Below, piece after piece: positions 1 through 6,534 of a stretch of 13,326 nucleotides of DNA (positions are counted from its first letter, which is position 1; the number at the start of each line of letters is the position of its first letter). The stretch is taken from the NCBI GenBank assembly GCA_002293455.1, contig DBDH01000003.1, positions 11,454 to 24,779 on the forward strand. The letters run 5' to 3'. Under the pieces are notes generated by a model. It worked only from the letters and a program-made list of their open reading frames with translations, had not been told where the DNA came from and did not search any database. Source of the stretch: Treponema sp. UBA937 (GTDB lineage: Bacteria > Spirochaetota > Spirochaetia > Treponematales > Breznakiellaceae). Made by a program: the position numbers and the translations under genes.

Positions 1-52
1 GCTCATGCGATTTCTCGCCTAAAGGCTGCAAAATACGCATTTTTAAGCGGTT

Positions 53-83
53 GCAATTGCAAAAACTGGAGTTTTGCAATTGC
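53..83. repeat. 12-bp inverted repeat (hairpin)
   Basis: GCAATTGCAAAA (53-64) and TTTTGCAATTGC (72-83) are perfect inverted copies around a 7-nt loop. Each arm also contains the palindrome GCAATTGC. No T-run follows, so it is not a typical intrinsic terminator. It lies 67 nt before the first gene and could be the end of an upstream transcript, a processing site or a repeat copy. The rest of 1-150 shows no gene I can support. Confidence 0.6.
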
Positions 84-150
84 CTCAGAGGAGCATAATT
101 AAACATTCGCAAATCTTGTATTATCAGCAAATTGCCGCTATGGTAACAGT

Positions 151-396
151 ATGTTTATAAGCGAAAATTTTATTGTGTTTCCCGAAGGAGATGTTCAGGA
201 AATCACCGGGCGTCTTTCTATTAATGAAATGGTTGATGTAAACGGACATCCCGTGGAACTGCCGCTTGCGACACATAAAACGATTGTGTTCAGGGTTGCG
301 CGGATAAAAACGAATGAATACAAGGGAAGCAGCGAGACGCTGAACTATTTGGAACAGATGACCGCGGAAGAATTACTGCCCTATGCCGGAAGATAA
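151..396 (+). CDS. Hypothetical protein, 81 aa, first of an overlapping pair
   Basis: I do not recognise this small protein and assign no function. It is soluble: no signal peptide or membrane segment. It has mixed charge, and the pattern (FIVFPEGDVQEITGRL, then KTIVFRVARIKTNEYKG) suggests a small beta-rich fold followed by a helix near residues 62-78. The ATG at 151 is the first in frame but has no clear Shine-Dalgarno sequence. Its end overlaps the next gene (start 383) by 14 nt, so the two are probably translationally coupled and may act together. The coupling and an even, protein-like composition argue that it is real. Confidence 0.65.
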   Translation: MFISENFIVFPEGDVQEITGRLSINEMVDVNGHPVELPLATHKTIVFRVARIKTNEYKGSSETLNYLEQMTAEELLPYAGR

Positions 397-1126
397 GAAA
401 AATATCGGCACTTTTAAAGAGAGTTCCCTTCACAAAACGTTGAAATCCCGTTATGCCGGAAAAAGCGGTAAGCGCGAAGTGGAAAAGGGTTCCTATATTT
501 GCGACGCCGTCCGGGAAAACGGAGAAATTGTCGAGGTTCAGACCGGAAGTTTCGGCCCTTTAAAAGAAAAAGTTCCCGACTTGGCTTTGTACAATACGGT
601 TAGGATTGTGCATCCCATCATTGTATCAAAAACGATAGCATTGTACGATGAAGATAATAATCTGATACGGAAAAGAAAAAGCCCCCGGAAAGGCACGCCC
701 TGGGATCTTTTCAAAGCGCTGTTGTACGCGCCGGAATTGGCGGCCCGAAAGAATATTATCATAGAACTTGTCCCGATAGATATTATCGAAATAAGAAAAG
801 ACGACGGCAAGGGTTCCTGGCGGAGAAAAGGCGTAAGCGTCATTGACAAAACCGTCAGCGCGTGGCACAAACCCATCGAATTGAAAACGCAAAAAGACTA
901 TCAATTCTTCATCCCTTTTTCCGATGATGAAACATTCACTTCATCGGACTTGGCAAAAAAAGCAGGCATCTCCCCTGCCCTCGCGGCAAAAACCTTATAC
1001 ACGCTGACAAAAACAGGACTCGTTTCCCGGATTGAAAAAAAGGGAAGAAGCTGGGTGTATACATTAGCATCCTCCCTGGGACCAGACCATATGTTCACCG
1101 TTTTATTCGGAAAGCAACTACAGTAG
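383..1126 (+). CDS. Uncharacterised protein: possible nuclease-like core plus C-terminal winged helix
   Basis: 247 aa, cytoplasmic, no signal or membrane segment. Seen: the N-terminal half (about 17-160) has an acidic/strand pattern, with E32/E34, then YICDAV (D41), then EIVEVQTGSF (E51, Q53), then K61/K63. That order resembles the E...D...ExQ/ExK arrangement of PD-(D/E)xK restriction-endonuclease-like folds. Residues about 184-230 look like a winged helix: SSDLAKKAGIS, ALAAKTLYTLTKTGLV, then a wing around RIEKKGRSWVYTL. Inferred role: a DNA-binding or nuclease-related protein. The nuclease assignment is speculative and the winged helix firmer. It overlaps the 81-aa gene by 14 nt and has no Shine-Dalgarno sequence of its own, so it probably relies on coupling. 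I do not recognise a named family. Confidence 0.7.
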   Translation: MPEDKKNIGTFKESSLHKTLKSRYAGKSGKREVEKGSYICDAVRENGEIVEVQTGSFGPLKEKVPDLALYNTVRIVHPIIVSKTIALYDEDNNLIRKRKSPRKGTPWDLFKALLYAPELAARKNIIIELVPIDIIEIRKDDGKGSWRRKGVSVIDKTVSAWHKPIELKTQKDYQFFIPFSDDETFTSSDLAKKAGISPALAAKTLYTLTKTGLVSRIEKKGRSWVYTLASSLGPDHMFTVLFGKQLQ

Positions 1127-1136
1127 TCTGTTTCAC

Positions 1137-1164
1137 TTGACATACGCAAACAATCATGTATAAT
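1137..1164 (+). promoter_or_regulatory. Sigma-70-type promoter for the lipoprotein/hydrolase pair
   Basis: TTGACA (1137-1142) and TATAAT (1159-1164) are both perfect consensus hexamers with a 16-nt spacer. The promoter begins ten bases after the stop of the preceding gene. Predicted transcription start is near 1171, giving a leader of about 138 nt before the lipoprotein ATG at 1309. Confidence 0.8.
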
Positions 1165-1223
1165 GAACTTTTCCATAAGGTTTCTTTGTTATAGCATGTA
1201 ATATATTACTCGATGCATCCTAT

Positions 1224-1269
1224 CCCCGCAGCAAGGCGGGGTATTGGACCCATATGGCTTCGCCCAATA
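1224..1269 (+). repeat. Inverted repeats in the 5' leader
   Basis: Two consecutive hairpins can form in the leader RNA. One pairs CCCCGC (1224-1229) with GCGGGG (1236-1241) across a 6-nt loop. The other pairs TATTGG (1242-1247) with CCAATA (1264-1269). Neither is followed by a U-run, so a terminator is unlikely. They could control translation or mRNA stability, or be part of a dispersed repeat. No known riboswitch class is recognisable. Confidence 0.5.
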
Positions 1270-1308
1270 AATATTGACAGCAGGGAAAGACCGCAAAGGA
1301 AAAGATAT

Positions 1309-1677
1309 ATGAAACGAAATGGAGTTTCTATTCTGAGTTTATTAGCAATATCGCTAATAATTGGGGCTTTTTGTGTAAGCTGCTCGAAGACAAACAAGCC
1401 AACAGCAACTGTAAAAGCATTCTATGAGGCAATTGAAAAGGGCGATACAGCCGCTTTAGGTAAAGTTACCACACAGGAAACAGCAGTGCTTATGTCTGCG
1501 TTTATATCAATGGCGCAAGCAAGTTTGGCATCCAACCCCATCAAAAGTTATACAGAACAAATTGCCGATGATGGGAACACCGCCGTTGTTACAGTTACCT
1601 TCCAAGATGAGTCAACCTCAGACATTGACGTGGTTAAGATAGACGGTAAATGGCTGGTTTCTACAAACAAAAATTAA
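1309..1677 (+). CDS. Small putative lipoprotein (NTF2-like / DUF4878-type)
   Basis: 122 aa from the ATG at 1309, chosen because AAAGGA at 1295-1300 lies 8 nt upstream and because this start begins a clean signal peptide. The upstream ATG at 1213 would add 32 residues that look like translated leader. Residues 1-25 are MKR, a hydrophobic stretch (ILSLLAISLIIGAF), then CVSC. Cys25 is the likely lipidated residue under the permissive spirochaete lipobox, and Cys22 is the alternative. After the linker SKTNK, the pattern TATVKAFYEAIEKGDTAALG and a final VVKIDGKWLV strand resemble DUF4878/NTF2-like lipoproteins, usually of unknown function. It overlaps the next gene by 28 nt, so the pair is probably co-expressed. 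Confidence 0.75.
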   Translation: MKRNGVSILSLLAISLIIGAFCVSCSKTNKPTATVKAFYEAIEKGDTAALGKVTTQETAVLMSAFISMAQASLASNPIKSYTEQIADDGNTAVVTVTFQDESTSDIDVVKIDGKWLVSTNKN

Positions 1678-2285
1678 GACATTGGAAAGTTTTACTAACC
1701 TGCGGCATGATAATAATTGTAGGCATAAGTGCCGCCGCGTATATTTTAACGCCGCGGGGATCGGTCATAAACTCGGTCAATGCGAATGATTTAATCCCGA
1801 TTATCAAAGACGGCGACCTCATATGCCGTCTTGGTAATAGAACATGGTCATTGTATTTTAAAGAAGTTTCGCCTTCTGATAAACGCTTTTCCCATATTGG
1901 TATTATTCATATCAAATATGGAATAGCTATGGTAATTACGGCGGAAGGCGCCGCCGCTCATAATCAAGATTATGTTGCGGAAGTTTCCTTGCAGGATTTT
2001 CTGAATACGGCGCGCAGTGTTGGAATTTACCGCGTACATGATATAAACGGAAACAAGATAGCGGAAACGGCTTTACAATATGTGGGACGTAAATTTGATT
2101 GGCAATTTGACATGAACGATGACAGTGAAATTTATTGTACAGAATTGGCGTATGCCGCGTTGCGGCAAATTAAACCGGAAATAAAGATAGAAACGGTTAT
2201 TTTTAATGGAATAACCGTTGTGCCGGTAGAGGCGTTTTCCAATAATGGGCAGGAATTTGAACAAATATTTTATGCTGATAAATAA
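1650..2285 (+). CDS. Membrane-anchored YiiX/C92-type permuted papain-like cysteine hydrolase
   Basis: 211 aa. Seen: a short basic N-terminus (KQKLRHWK), one membrane helix at about 13-32, then a soluble domain. That domain carries KDGDLICRLG (53-62), RFSHIGIIHI (79-88) and an acidic stretch leading to EIYCTELAYAAL (160-171). Family knowledge: in the permuted NlpC/P60-papain (YiiX, peptidase C92) fold the His of SHxGI and the Cys of YCxEL are catalytic, here H82 and C163, and E99 in TAEG may complete the site. Members are amidases or peptidases acting on cell-wall or lipid/peptide substrates; this substrate is unknown. The helix probably places the domain outside the inner membrane. The start overlaps the lipoprotein gene by 28 nt; Met20 is a less likely start because it would cut into the membrane helix. 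Confidence 0.8.
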   Translation: MAGFYKQKLRHWKVLLTCGMIIIVGISAAAYILTPRGSVINSVNANDLIPIIKDGDLICRLGNRTWSLYFKEVSPSDKRFSHIGIIHIKYGIAMVITAEGAAAHNQDYVAEVSLQDFLNTARSVGIYRVHDINGNKIAETALQYVGRKFDWQFDMNDDSEIYCTELAYAALRQIKPEIKIETVIFNGITVVPVEAFSNNGQEFEQIFYADK

Positions 2286-2378
2286 AAGACGATAATCACG
2301 ACGGCCATTGAAGAATTGCTGTAAGGATTTAAGACACCATAGAAAAAAATCTGTTTTTCATACATAATTACAAATTAT

Positions 2379-4409
2379 ATGGCAAAGATTACTAAAGCGG
2401 CTCCGACAAAAGCCGCTCCAAAAAATAAAACAAATGATAAAGCTCCTTCCAAAACGGCCGTAAAAGCTCCGGCAAAAGCGGCGCCTAAAGCGGCGGTGAA
2501 AGACAGTGCCAGGACGGAAAAAAAAATGATTACAAAAACAACGGCGGCAAAGACCGGAACCAAGACAGAAGCAAAAAAGGCAATCGCAAAGGCGGATGAG
2601 GTTCCTAAAGGTTCCTACGATGAATCCAAGATCAAAACGCTTTCTTCATTAGAACATATCCGGCTCCGGTCGGGAATGTATATCGGGCGACTGGGCGATG
2701 GTTCCAATCAGGATGATGGTATCTATATTCTCATCAAAGAAGTAATTGATAACGCTATCGATGAATTTATTATGGGAAACGGCAAGCTCATCGAAACGGA
2801 AGTGAAGAATAATATCGTCAAGATTCGGGATTTCGGGCGGGGCATTCCGCTTGGAAAACTTGTGGAATGCGTTTCGGTAATTAATACCGGGGCAAAGTAT
2901 AACGATGATGTGTTTCAGTTTTCCGTTGGATTAAACGGCGTGGGCACCAAGGCGGTGAACGCGCTGTCTTCGCATTTCCGGGTGGTGTCTATTCGAGACG
3001 GACTTTTTGCGGAAGCGATTTTTGAGCGCGGGGATTTAAAAACCGAACGCAAGGGAAAATTGAAAAATCCACAGAAAAACGGCACCTACGTGGAGTTTAC
3101 TCCGGACCCTGACATTTTCGGCGATTATGAGTTCAATCCTGAATTTATCGAAAAGCGCATTCAGAATTATACGTACCTGAACGCGGGATTGACCTTGAGT
3201 CTCAACGGGAAAAAATATATTTCCGAACGCGGACTCTACGATCTTTTGCATGAAGAAACAGGCGACACACCGATTTATCCTATTGGATACTACAAAGGCG
3301 AGCGCATCGAATTCGCGTTCACTCATACCAACAATTACGGGGAAGAATATTTTTCTTTTGTGAACGGACAATTTACTTCCGACGGAGGAACACATCTTTC
3401 CGCGTTCAAAGAAGGTTTTTTAAAGGGGATTCAGGCCTACTTTAAAAAAGATTTCCGCAGCGAGGATATCAGGGAAGGTTCCATTGCGGCGATTGCCATT
3501 AAACTGAAAAATCCCGTCTTTGAAAGCCAGACAAAAAACAAACTCGGCAACACGGATATCCGCGCGTGGGTAGTTCAGAACACAAAAGACGCGGTCGAAG
3601 ACTGGCTTCATAAAAACCAGGAAGCGGCGAAAAATCTGGAACTGAAAATCCTTGCCAATGAAAAGCTCCGCACCGAATTGAATCTTGTAAAAAAAGAAGC
3701 GCGGGAAGCGGCGCGGAAAATCGCCCTCAAGATTCCCAAGCTCAAGGACTGCAAGTATCATCTTGACGACGGCCTCCTCGGTCAAAACTCGATGATCTTT
3801 ATCACCGAAGGCGATTCCGCGGCAGGTTCTATGGTGTCGAGCAGAGATGTTATGACCCAGGCGCTTTTTGCCCTCCGGGGAAAACCGGAAAACATGCACG
3901 GCAAAAAACGGGCCGCCATTTATAAAAACGAACAACTCTACAATATGATGATGGCCCTCGGCATTGAAAATGATGTTTCGGGGCTGCGTTACGCTAAGAT
4001 CGTCATTGCCACAGACGCCGATTTTGACGGCTTTCATATCCGCAATCTCCTGCTGACCTTTTTTCTTTCTTACTTTGAAGAGCTTGTTACGTCGGGAAAA
4101 GTGTTTATTCTGGAGACGCCGCTTTTCCGCGTGCGAACAAAAAAAGAAACCCGCTATTGTTACCATGAAAAAGAACGCGACGCGGCAATTGCGGATTTGG
4201 GCAGTCAGAGTGAAGTAACACGTTTCAAGGGACTTGGTGAAATCAGCCCGAAAGAATTCGGTCAGTTTATCGGCGAAGATATTAAGCTCGTTCCGGTGTC
4301 GGTGCAGACGTTAAAAGCAATCCCTCAGGTACTCACGTTTTATATGGGGAAAAATACCCCGGAACGCAGGGAATATATCATGAAAAACCTTTTGGAAGAT
4401 ATTGGATAG
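2379..4409 (+). CDS. parE: DNA topoisomerase IV subunit B (ParE-type), with basic N-terminal tail
   Basis: 676 aa, ATPase subunit of a type IIA topoisomerase; with ParC it passes one DNA duplex through another. GHKL ATPase motifs: EVIDNAIDE with Mg-binding N125, DFGRGIP (151-157), GLNGVGTKAVNALS (184-197), and the QTK loop at 384-386. TOPRIM: EGDSA (477-481), DADFDG (546-551), RFKGLGE (615-621). All expected catalytic residues are present. The compact C-terminus fits ParE or Bacteroidetes-type subunits. The cognate-looking parC at 11399 supports ParE over GyrB, though GyrB cannot be fully excluded. Odd: residues 1 to about 78 are a low-complexity Lys/Ala/Pro/Thr tail before the fold starts near LEHIRLRSGMYIG (91-103). 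The ATG at 2379 has no clear Shine-Dalgarno sequence; Met50 is an alternative that would remove most of the tail. A terminator follows. Confidence 0.9.
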   Translation: MAKITKAAPTKAAPKNKTNDKAPSKTAVKAPAKAAPKAAVKDSARTEKKMITKTTAAKTGTKTEAKKAIAKADEVPKGSYDESKIKTLSSLEHIRLRSGMYIGRLGDGSNQDDGIYILIKEVIDNAIDEFIMGNGKLIETEVKNNIVKIRDFGRGIPLGKLVECVSVINTGAKYNDDVFQFSVGLNGVGTKAVNALSSHFRVVSIRDGLFAEAIFERGDLKTERKGKLKNPQKNGTYVEFTPDPDIFGDYEFNPEFIEKRIQNYTYLNAGLTLSLNGKKYISERGLYDLLHEETGDTPIYPIGYYKGERIEFAFTHTNNYGEEYFSFVNGQFTSDGGTHLSAFKEGFLKGIQAYFKKDFRSEDIREGSIAAIAIKLKNPVFESQTKNKLGNTDIRAWVVQNTKDAVEDWLHKNQEAAKNLELKILANEKLRTELNLVKKEAREAARKIALKIPKLKDCKYHLDDGLLGQNSMIFITEGDSAAGSMVSSRDVMTQALFALRGKPENMHGKKRAAIYKNEQLYNMMMALGIENDVSGLRYAKIVIATDADFDGFHIRNLLLTFFLSYFEELVTSGKVFILETPLFRVRTKKETRYCYHEKERDAAIADLGSQSEVTRFKGLGEISPKEFGQFIGEDIKLVPVSVQTLKAIPQVLTFYMGKNTPERREYIMKNLLEDIG

Positions 4410-4481
4410 TTTTTTCGTTCATGATGGTTCTCCTGTTTAGTCGGTTCTGGTAAACAAACCTTACAAGGATTTCCCGTTTTT

Positions 4482-4515
4482 GAGGAGGGGCAACGTCCCT
4501 CCTCTTTACTTGTTT
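4482..4515 (+). terminator. Rho-independent terminator after parE
   Basis: GAGGAGGG (4482-4489) pairs with CCCTCCTC (4497-4504) around a 7-nt loop, followed by a T-rich but interrupted tail (TTTACTTGTTTT). It lies 73 nt after the parE stop. Confidence 0.7.
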
Positions 4516-4559
4516 TGTCGCGCTTCTTTATTGAACTCGTCTCATAAAAGGTTCAAAAC

Positions 4560-4604
4560 TATATACCGTTCGGTATATAAATTCTACCTACCGGTCGGTA
4601 TATA
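4560..4604. promoter_or_regulatory. Two tandem TetR-type operator palindromes
   Basis: Site 1 (4560-4579) is TATATACCG-TT-CGGTATATA, with perfect 9-bp arms. Site 2 (4585-4604) has the same right arm CGGTATATA and a left arm differing at two positions. Sixteen bases (4565-4580 and 4590-4605) are 15/16 identical. Centres are 25 bp apart. ACCGnnCGGT palindromes are typical of TetR/AcrR regulators. A TATAAT at 4601-4606 overlaps site 2. No TetR gene lies in the window, so the regulator must be encoded elsewhere or be lost. Confidence 0.6.
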
Positions 4605-4606
4605 AT

Positions 4607-4829
4607 TAGCATTTCAGCCTTGAATCCGGGTTGATAAAACGATATTAAAACCTAATTTTACGATAAAATTCAGCTGAAACATGAGATTAATCATCAATTT
4701 TTCCTAAACTTTACATTGTTGATTGCATTCCAATCAGTTATAGAACTCCGGAAACAAGGGATAAAAAAACACTTTTCCATCATATTTCTTTGGGGGTGAA
4801 ATATTCCCTCGGTATTGACACACATTTTC
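4607..4829. other. AT-rich intergenic stretch without recognisable gene
   Basis: I see no coding region or RNA gene here. It contains a 10-bp palindrome TTCAGCTGAA (4669-4678) and an isolated TTGACA (4815-4820) with no good -10 partner at normal spacing. With the TetR-type sites to its left, it may be the remains of a lost regulatory region or gene. Confidence 0.5.
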
Positions 4830-4859
4830 TTGACAAAACTTAATTAGTAGTTGTATAAT
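4830..4859 (+). promoter_or_regulatory. Sigma-70-type promoter of the transporter/hydro-lyase operon
   Basis: TTGACA (4830-4835) and TATAAT (4854-4859) are separated by 18 nt, both consensus. Predicted start near 4866, inside the adjacent palindrome. The leader of about 58 nt carries GGGGAGGT (4907-4914) ahead of the tctC ATG. Confidence 0.85.
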
Positions 4860-4892
4860 TTATTTTATGAAAGCGCTTTCATAAAATAAATT
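4857..4892. promoter_or_regulatory. 36-bp perfect palindrome, predicted LacI-family operator
   Basis: All 18 base pairs on each side of the centre (4874/4875) match. The core TGAAAGCGCTTTCA (4868-4881) has the central CpG typical of LacI/GalR operators and fits the cre-type consensus. It overlaps the last three bases of the -10 box and covers the predicted start site, an ideal position for repression. The likely binder is the LacI-family protein encoded at 9914. Confidence 0.85.
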
Positions 4893-4923
4893 CTTAGGTA
4901 CATACCTGGGGAGGTAATGAGTT

Positions 4924-5949
4924 ATGCGAAATAATAGCTTCGTGAAAAAAATACTTTTTGTGTTTTTAGCTATTTGTCTCTGCGGTTCTCTTTTTGCGGC
5001 CGGCAGAGCCGATGCGGACGGAGCGGCTGGATCGAACGATAAATATCCAAGTCGTCCCATCACCTTTTATATTGTCCAGGCTCAAGGCGGAGCTACTGAT
5101 CAGGCGGCCCAAACCTGGAGGGCTTTTGTGGAAAAAGAACTTGGGGTTCCCATCGAATTCCAGTATAAACCAGGAGCCAACGGAGAAATCGGACTTACCG
5201 TACTTGCGGGCGCGGAACCGGACGGTTATACCTTTGGTATTTCAGATTCCGGAACGGTCACAACTTCCATGATTATGCAGAATCCAAAGGGATACAATCA
5301 GGATAGTTTTGAATATCTTGTTACCTATTATCAGGACCCGGGGATTATCATGGCTCACAAGGATGAACCATATAACACGCTTTCCGAACTTATTGCGTAT
5401 ATGAGAACCCAGCCGCCCGAAACGGTGTCTGTCGGTGTTGCCGCCATGAATGATACAAATGTTGTTGCTCTTCGTCAAATAGAAGCGGCGGCAGGCGTCA
5501 AATTTAACATCGTTAATTTTAACGGCGGGGGAAAAGCGCGTACCGCGCTTGCGGGTCACCAAATACCATTAGGTTCCTTTATGTACTATGGTTCCAGAAC
5601 TGTTGCGGAAGAGACCAAAATTCTTTCAAGAAGCATAAGGGAAACCCCTGTACCGGCATTGCAGAATAAAGAATACCACGGTGATGTCGTAAGAAAGCCC
5701 GTAGATGATGTTTATGCCTATAACCAGGTGATGGCGCCTGCCGGTTTGAAGGAAAAGTACCCCGAACGCTATCAATACGTGATTGACGCGTTTAAACGTG
5801 CCCTTAATTCGCCGGAATTCCATGAGCATCTTGTAAAATTGGATCAGGTTGAATGGCTGGATCAGGTTTACGGTGATGAAAATGACGCGCTTAACAAAGA
5901 CCGGATTGAATTCAACACGCGGATAGCTCCTATTCTTTTGGGAAATTAA
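4924..5949 (+). CDS. tctC: Tripartite tricarboxylate transporter substrate-binding protein (TctC/BUG family)
   Basis: 341 aa. Periplasmic binding protein that captures a carboxylate and delivers it to TctA/TctB. Seen: an export signal at 1-26 (basic start, hydrophobic LFVFLAICLCGSLFAAG), with possible type I cleavage after FAA or type II processing at Cys20. The mature start YPSRPITFYIVQAQGGATDQAAQ is a close match to the BUG-family opening (P-x-rPI...vpfapGGxtD). It also has KPGANGEIG (82-90) and EPDGYTFGISDS (98-109), which line the ligand site in the family. Length fits a typical member. The ATG at 4924 is chosen because GGGGAGGT lies 9 nt upstream. First gene after the operator-controlled promoter. 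BUG proteins bind varied ligands, so the substrate cannot be read from sequence. Confidence 0.9.
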   Translation: MRNNSFVKKILFVFLAICLCGSLFAAGRADADGAAGSNDKYPSRPITFYIVQAQGGATDQAAQTWRAFVEKELGVPIEFQYKPGANGEIGLTVLAGAEPDGYTFGISDSGTVTTSMIMQNPKGYNQDSFEYLVTYYQDPGIIMAHKDEPYNTLSELIAYMRTQPPETVSVGVAAMNDTNVVALRQIEAAAGVKFNIVNFNGGGKARTALAGHQIPLGSFMYYGSRTVAEETKILSRSIRETPVPALQNKEYHGDVVRKPVDDVYAYNQVMAPAGLKEKYPERYQYVIDAFKRALNSPEFHEHLVKLDQVEWLDQVYGDENDALNKDRIEFNTRIAPILLGN

Positions 5950-5995
5950 GCGTTCCTCTTTGTTTATCTGCTAAAGATAATTTATAAGAACAATC

Positions 5996-6027
5996 TCCCC
6001 TGCTGGAACATCGTTTATAGCAGGGGA
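5996..6027 (+). repeat. Intercistronic hairpin between tctC and tctB
   Basis: TCCCCTGCT (5996-6004) pairs with AGCAGGGGA (6019-6027), 9 bp, with a 14-nt loop and no U-run. It lies in the 93-nt gap, just before the tctB Shine-Dalgarno sequence GAGAGG. It probably stabilises the upstream tctC message or lowers downstream expression, so the binding protein is made in excess over the membrane parts. Confidence 0.65.
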
Positions 6028-6042
6028 TTCATTGAGAGGTAC

Positions 6043-6519
6043 ATGATGAATTATGTTCGTTATTTGGTAAAGAAATATATCTTTGCCGTCTTTGCGTTAA
6101 TTTTTGTAATTTTATATTGGTGTTCTGCATACGATTTACCGCCCGAGTCCATTGTTTTTCCCCGCTTTGTTACCATTGTAATGATCCCTCTTTTTATCTG
6201 GGTTTTTGCTCAAAGTGTTATTGAATACCGAAAACTGGAAAAAGATACGGAAACTCCGGAAAAAAAGAAATGGGACATGAGTATGAAAATTACAAAACCC
6301 AAACTGGTTATTACCGGGGCGACTGTTTTATATATTCTGCTCATACCTGTAGTGGGCTATATGGTGATGACAATTCTTTATGTCGGGGGTTTGTCTTATT
6401 ATTTGGGAAACCGCAAACCTTTGAGCCTTATTTTGTACACAGGAATATTTACCGCTATTCTGTACGGAATCTTTGTGCTTTGGCTGCGGATACGTCCGCC
6501 GACAGGTTTTCTTATCTAA
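6043..6519 (+). CDS. tctB: Tripartite tricarboxylate transporter small membrane subunit (TctB)
   Basis: 158 aa, polytopic inner-membrane protein. Seen: hydrophobic segments at about 12-28, 41-60, 88-110 and 128-147, with a charged cytoplasmic loop (EYRKLEKDTETPEKKKWD) at 61-78. The FPRFV motif at 39-43, just before the second helix, is characteristic of TctB. TctB proteins are poorly conserved, but size, helix layout and position between tctC and tctA make the call secure. Start at 6043 follows GAGAGG; the adjacent Met2 at 6046 is equally possible. It ends 15 nt before tctA. Confidence 0.85.
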   Translation: MMNYVRYLVKKYIFAVFALIFVILYWCSAYDLPPESIVFPRFVTIVMIPLFIWVFAQSVIEYRKLEKDTETPEKKKWDMSMKITKPKLVITGATVLYILLIPVVGYMVMTILYVGGLSYYLGNRKPLSLILYTGIFTAILYGIFVLWLRIRPPTGFLI

Positions 6520-6534
6520 AGGCAGGAGCTGATT

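Noticed and set aside
1..102. Two open frames running in from the left edge, either of which might be the tail of an upstream gene
   Set aside because: Both read through the inverted repeat with an unconvincing composition. With so little sequence, neither can be supported.
1213..1308. Extended N-terminus of the lipoprotein gene starting at the ATG at 1213
   Set aside because: It has no ribosome-binding site and encodes a basic segment before the signal peptide. It also translates the hairpin leader. The ATG at 1309 has AAAGGA at good spacing and begins a normal signal peptide.
1274..1309. Promoter from TTGACA at 1274-1279 close to the lipoprotein gene
   Set aside because: The only AT-rich hexamer downstream is about 24 nt away, too far. 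The consensus promoter at 1137 explains expression.
3420..4166. Long 248-codon open frame on the minus strand
   Set aside because: It lies wholly inside parE, antisense to its conserved motifs, and shows no protein-like family pattern. It is a by-product of parE codon use.
4815..4843. A second promoter using the TTGACA at 4815-4820
   Set aside because: No acceptable -10 hexamer lies 16-18 nt downstream. The TTGACA at 4830 with TATAAT at 4854 is clearly better.
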